Assembly: GCA_963691655.1 (NCBI GenBank)
Contig: OY829329.1
Coordinates: 54,077,408 to 54,141,407 of the forward strand
Reading direction: 5' to 3'
From: Toxonevra muliebris
Lineage: Eukaryota; Arthropoda; Insecta; Diptera; Pallopteridae
Length of the DNA stretch: 64,000 nucleotides
Shown: one piece after another, positions 59,783 through 64,000 of the stretch
Position numbering within the stretch: the stretch's first letter is position 1
Layout of the letters: every line of letters begins with the position of its first letter
Program-made: the position numbers and the translations under genes
The notes under the pieces: model-generated
Seen by the model: the letters and a program-made list of their open reading frames with translations, nothing else
Databases searched by the model: none
Told to the model about the DNA's origin: nothing

Positions 59783-61504
59783 TTAACGTTATCTTGTTTA
59801 TTTTGAAACATTAGAAAATTCTTGAGATAATGTATGAAAATTAGACAATTTTTACATAAGTAACTGCGATTCTATTTGGAGACCTAAAAAATGGGTCTAT
59901 ATATATTCCATTAGAGTTTTATACTTTGCCCAGATAGAGCAAAAGGAAAAAAGAGAAAAGAGAAAGTAGAGGGAAGGAGAAATAAAATTAATAAACTAAG
60001 GAGAGGAAAGGGAACGGGTAAAATATATAACTGGTAATGTAGTGTCAATGTCCTCTTTAATGTAGGATCCACATATGTTAACCCCATGTATTGTGCTTTG
60101 TGATCATTTCGATTTTTCTCAAAGCTTTTTTTTCCATAATTGAATCTGAACTATTACAGGCGTTACAAATAGAGTTGTTAATCCATAGTTCCCGCTAAAC
60201 TGACGTCACTTGATTTTCCACAGAACCGCAGCTTTTTCGTTAACAGGCACACGAGCACCCTAAAAACCCATATAAGGTATAATGTTTTTAGTCTCGCGAC
60301 ATTATTATTATTATTTTTACCCTTACAATTTTAAACGATTTATGAAAAAATGTACGGGATTTTCTTATTTCTTTAGTGCAACATTCTATACATTTTCCTC
60401 ACCAACCGTTTCGATTTTCCATCAAGCTACTTTCCAAATTACAAAGATCTCCATTTGAAAAATCTTTACCACTTCTCCTGTAGCACAAAATTCATTATTT
60501 TTGTTGTTTAAGCACTAATCTAATCCAGTTGCAGTTATGGTTTACAGACATATCTGTATAGAAAATATGTGTAAAACTTTTAAGAATGATTTCGAATTGC
60601 TGCATTGAATCAGAATATTTCACATCATATTACCAGCAAAATTTGATGTGAGATGTAAGCCGGTATCAAAAATAGTGAGTATTGTTTCAATAACTGACTG
60701 TTTGTCTGTTTGTGCCCTGCATTCTTTTCATCGTCCTGTATTTGGTTTGGTTTGATTCGACACATCGTGTGCATTGCTTTCTTTCGAGTACATAAATCTC
60801 ATAACACTAGTGATCTCCCAAATTTCTCTGGAGTCTGTTTAGTTCACTTATTGTGAACTGACCCAAAACTCCACACTTTCAATCCGCTGAGATTATTTTG
60901 GGTTGTGCTCAATCAGTTTACAACTGCCGAGTTTAGACTACCAGAAAACCTTAGGTCCACGAGATCTTTTCCTCTGGATAAGTTTTCCATAAAAATTGTA
61001 TAAAAGTTGTTACAAAAGTTTTTTCATCTCGTCAGCAATTTTCTTCTCATTCTACGTTGTTCTACCTATTCCTTTACCACCAGACTTTCTAAATATTCCT
61101 CTCTTCAGAAACGGTCACTGACCCTTAAAATGTTTTATCGATTCCATTCCACATACTATAAAACTTCTGTAGAATGCGCTAAAAGAAAATTATATTTTTG
61201 AGAGAGTTTTGAGACAAAAAAGAGAATCGGTTAAGTCTTGGCTGTGAAATAGTAAAATTTTTAGTTTAGGTTAAAGTTAAAATAATGAATCAAGTTCAGG
61301 TTTAGGATAAGTATGACTAAGCAAGTAAATAGTTAGAATGTTTCATAGTTTCCGAAAATAAGTAAGTGTTCCACTGCAGTTTGCAGCAATTTAGAAACCT
61401 CCCATAGACTCCCGGGGCTTAGTATCAGTGCCTTAGTCAGTCTTTTTAACTACTGTAGATACACATTCCTCTTATCTCTTTGTAAAATATAAATACTGCT
61501 TGGT

Positions 61505-61790
61505 TAGGTTGTAGTGGCTGTCGAGAGACACACTTAGGTTTGAACGGCCCATTGTGATACCACATAGTTGAACCTACAGTTTAACGCCGATTCCGAACGG
61601 CGGTGTGGCAAATTTTTTATCGGCTTGGTGGTTTTGCCATTACCAACTAAAGTTTGTACTTGTACCACTATCTTATAATTCTCATACACTTCATATTGAT
61701 AGTGAATATAAGAAAGTTAACCACCAGACGAAGACGGGAATCGAACCAGAACCTCCCAACATCAGTTAAATTTACATACTTACATCCAAA
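61505..61790 (-). mobile_element. SINE with B box and LINE-like tail
   Basis: On the minus strand a perfect B-box consensus GGTTCGATTCCC lies near 61737-61748. The body contains GCCGTTCGGAATCGGCGTTA and AACTGTAGGTTC. The tail ATGTGGTATCACAATGGGCC, then AAGTGTGTCTCTCGACAGCC, ends ACAACCTAACCA. The tail resembles the LINE 3' end at 26735-26817. The head upstream of the B box is poorly preserved. Confidence 0.7.
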
Positions 61791-63445
61791 TTTATCAAAA
61801 ATCTAAAAATCATAAACTTACAATTTCTCTATCTAGCCAAAATGAAATGAGGAAATTTTTTTTTATTAAAATATAACCAGTGCTTCCCCAATTGTTGTTG
61901 AACTGTGTGACACAATTTTGTAACACGTTTTGACACACTGACTGCATACCTGATTGAGTAAATTCTGAGATTAAAGAAGAGAGGGAAAGTGAGTGTGTAT
62001 GCGCATATGTAAGAGTGGGAAAGTGAAACCTATTCACAATTTTAAGATTGTAATAGATTAGCTAGGTAGTATATAATAAAAAAAAAATTAAAGCAAGAAA
62101 AAACAAGAAAATAAAGAAATCCTTCAAGTTTGCTGAACTTTATTTTGTAATGTTGTTGTTCACGAACAATAACAAAATGTTTTTCTATTTTGTTGCAATA
62201 GCAGCCAATAACAACCAAGGAGCAAAAATATTTTACCTACTTACAAACATTTTTCCAGAGAATTAAAACTTTTAAAAAACTTTCTTTATTTGCTTTAGTT
62301 AAGATTTTTCTTTTGCACAAGCTTTAAATAACTTTGATTTTCTTATTTCACATAAAACAAGAAGAAACAAAATACCAACAAGTGATTCTAAATAATGTGA
62401 TTTTTGCGCTCAATTACTTATAATTTTTTTTTGGAAAATAAATTATATACAGTTTTAAAAGCGTGCGCAGATATTTGAGGAAAGCCTACAGGAGCTGAAC
62501 AATCTCTCGACGTAAAAACATGTGAAAGGATTTATGAAAGAGCCACTTTTTTTTTAAGGTGATAACATTACAAAAGAAGGCAGCACAACAAATTTATGTA
62601 AATAGCTTTTCAGGGTTAACAATAAGCTGAAATTTCTATAACGATGCATTTTCTTAGAAGGGCATAAAATTTGGGCAATCTCCTTTGGTTTCCTTATATC
62701 AGATCAGGAGGCATCATCATAGACCCCATTTAGTCGCAGTGGCAGCAACATATTTGAGAATGGAATCGGTCAACGGTTTTATCCTTATCCGGGTCCACCA
62801 AATCTGTATCTGTTATCTGTTTTCCCTCCACACGTCCAGTTTTTGAGATTTTGACCCTTCAAGGTCGAAGAAAGATACTGCCATATGCAACGATATAGTT
62901 CTTACATATGAACTCCGATGTCTTTGCTATCTAAAAAAAAGGCAATCTCTATAAAATTTGTTTTTTTTTATGGTATCCTCCTCTTTCTACTCCTTCTTCC
63001 TTTTTAACTTGGTTCTTTCAAACAGTTTGTTTAAATATCGCCATATTTCGAAAATCACATAGACCTATTGTGTTAATCAAGGACAAGCTCATTTGAACCT
63101 GCACCACCAACCTAATGATGATAGGCGCCATACACACCAGAGACCTACCACCGTTTTATTGAGAAATAGGCATTTTTTACATCAGTCGGATAACTGTTTT
63201 GGTTACTTTCTGCTCATGTCAGCCCAGGGTTCATTAAGGCTTCCAATGGTCACATCTTTAAGATCCTATTGGCCTCAGGCCCAAAATCTAACTAACCAGT
63301 TACATTTAACATAAGGTTGATGAAAAAGCCAAGTTTTACATGAGGAATGGATACGATTATCAAGAGTCGCCCATTCTTAGTTAAAAACTACTGCATATTA
63401 TGGCACCACAGCCGTTTGAGAGCTTTTCGCATCATTTCAGGTTGT

Positions 63446-63565
63446 GTGAGCAATATTTATACACGGGTTAAAGGGCTCTAAAGTTTTATGCCAAATCCGA
63501 ACATCGAAGTGAAAAGCTTTCCTTATGCAATTTTGTCTCTTAGAGATTTACCTTTACCGAAAAAT
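63446..63565 (-). mobile_element. SINE body fragment
   Basis: The minus strand carries GGTAAAGGTAAATCTCTAAG, GAAAGCTTTTCACTTC and GTTCGGATTTGGCATAAAAC, ending CCCGTGTATAAAT. It aligns end to end with 33735-33838 of the tRNA-Ser-derived element. Confidence 0.7.
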
Positions 63566-63714
63566 TCTTATTTACTACTTCTTTGATTTTTTAATCCAGC
63601 ACATACCACGGCTACCACTGCAACTGCTTGTATTTATGAGACCTCCAATTTAGTATGCCCGAATAGCACTACTGGAGTTTCTTCTCTCCTTAGTACTGGC
63701 CAGAGCTGTAAAAG

Positions 63715-64000
63715 ATTGCAGTCTTTTTAAGTTTGAAGTCAAATGACTTCTAAAGAAAATTATTGCAATATTCCAGTCTTTTTGAGAATGCAGAATTAAG
63801 ACTGTGAAGTCACAAATCATATTGAAGTCAATGACTTATCCTTCATTTTTGAAGTCATTTTTTTTAAGTCATGAATGATCAGTCTCTTATTTACAGTCCT
63901 GATCTCTACAAAATATTAATTGACTTGAAGTTATTCATTTTGAAGTAATTTAAAGTCAATTGAAGTCATTCGAAATCGATTACAGTCATTTGTAGTCAAT
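63715..64000. repeat. Degenerate AAGTCATTTG repeat, runs off window
   Basis: GAAGTCA, AAGTCAAT and TGAAGTCATT variants recur every roughly 10-20 bases from about 63715 to the edge. Its full length is unknown. Confidence 0.75.

Larger units (their letters stand above)
55654..64000 (+). other. Start of next Nos intron, at least 8.3 kb
   Basis: Donor GTAAGA. I searched for the following NOS segment (FAVFALGSSAYPNFCAFG type) in all plus frames and found nothing, so the intron probably runs past the window. It contains a pyrimidine array (56960-58090), (GT)n tracts (58611-58652, 58980-58998), a TTAA-flanked MITE (59275-59782), two SINE copies (61505-61790, 63446-63565) and the start of a repeat (63715-64000). 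59788-61500 and 61800-63440 show nothing recognisable. Confidence 0.75.

Noticed and set aside
1..64000. CRISPR-like arrays, operons or defence systems
   Set aside because: Repeats are simple tandem arrays without unique spacers, and the gene structure is clearly eukaryotic with spliced exons.

Overview
The window is a stretch of a dipteran nuclear genome. It is AT-rich, has large introns with GT-AG boundaries, and is full of insect-type transposons. The only host gene I can support is nitric oxide synthase (Nos) on the + strand. Eleven coding exons between 13193 and 55653 read without a break, every junction keeping the frame. They encode about 518 residues that look very close to the Drosophila NOS protein as I remember it. 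Large introns and transposon load suggest a schizophoran fly with a bigger genome than Drosophila, perhaps a tephritid; the exact family is an inference. The Nos 5' exons (N-terminal regulatory region) and 3' exons (rest of the FMN domain, FAD/NADPH domains) are not visible and presumably lie outside the window.

Layout. 1-13192 is non-coding sequence upstream of the first visible exon, probably intron. It holds nested jockey-like LINE fragments (1-2110), a degenerate RNase H-bearing LINE (5180-6605), three MITE-like elements and an 18-bp-bracketed dispersed repeat. 13193-13606 carries the zinc-site exon and the heme-Cys exon. A 10-kb intron (13607-23672) holds a LINE nested in a LINE with a 13-bp target duplication, a Tc1-like element, a SINE relic and a LINE tail. 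23673-35875 holds five more oxygenase exons, separated by introns with a hAT-type element with 8-bp target duplications, two LINE fragments with target duplications, a tRNA-Ser-derived SINE-like element with TA-flanked inverted ends, and two long degenerate minisatellites. 35876-40220 contains a 1.4-kb CCAGTA/CCAGTGTA array. 40221-40430 is the exon with the pterin-contact residues and the first half of the calmodulin helix. An 11.8-kb intron then splits that helix and carries a 1.65-kb polypyrimidine array, a DD37D-type Tc1/mariner relative, a mariner relic, a Mutator-like foldback and a second foldback. 52219-55653 holds three exons of the FMN domain separated by a purine array. The last 8.3 kb is intron with a second pyrimidine array, a TTAA-flanked piggyBac-like MITE and two SINE copies.

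How it works together. The Nos exons give, in order, the zinc-tetrathiolate cysteines, heme thiolate, substrate-binding Glu, pterin/dimer segment, calmodulin helix and FMN phosphate loop of one monomer of a homodimeric, Ca/calmodulin-dependent enzyme. Everything else is mobile or tandem-repeat DNA that has expanded the introns. No bacterial-style system, CRISPR array, or RNA gene was found. The most unusual content is the series of intronic minisatellites with different units, and a SINE set that shares a central core but differs in its ends, one end matching a LINE 3' tail in the same window.
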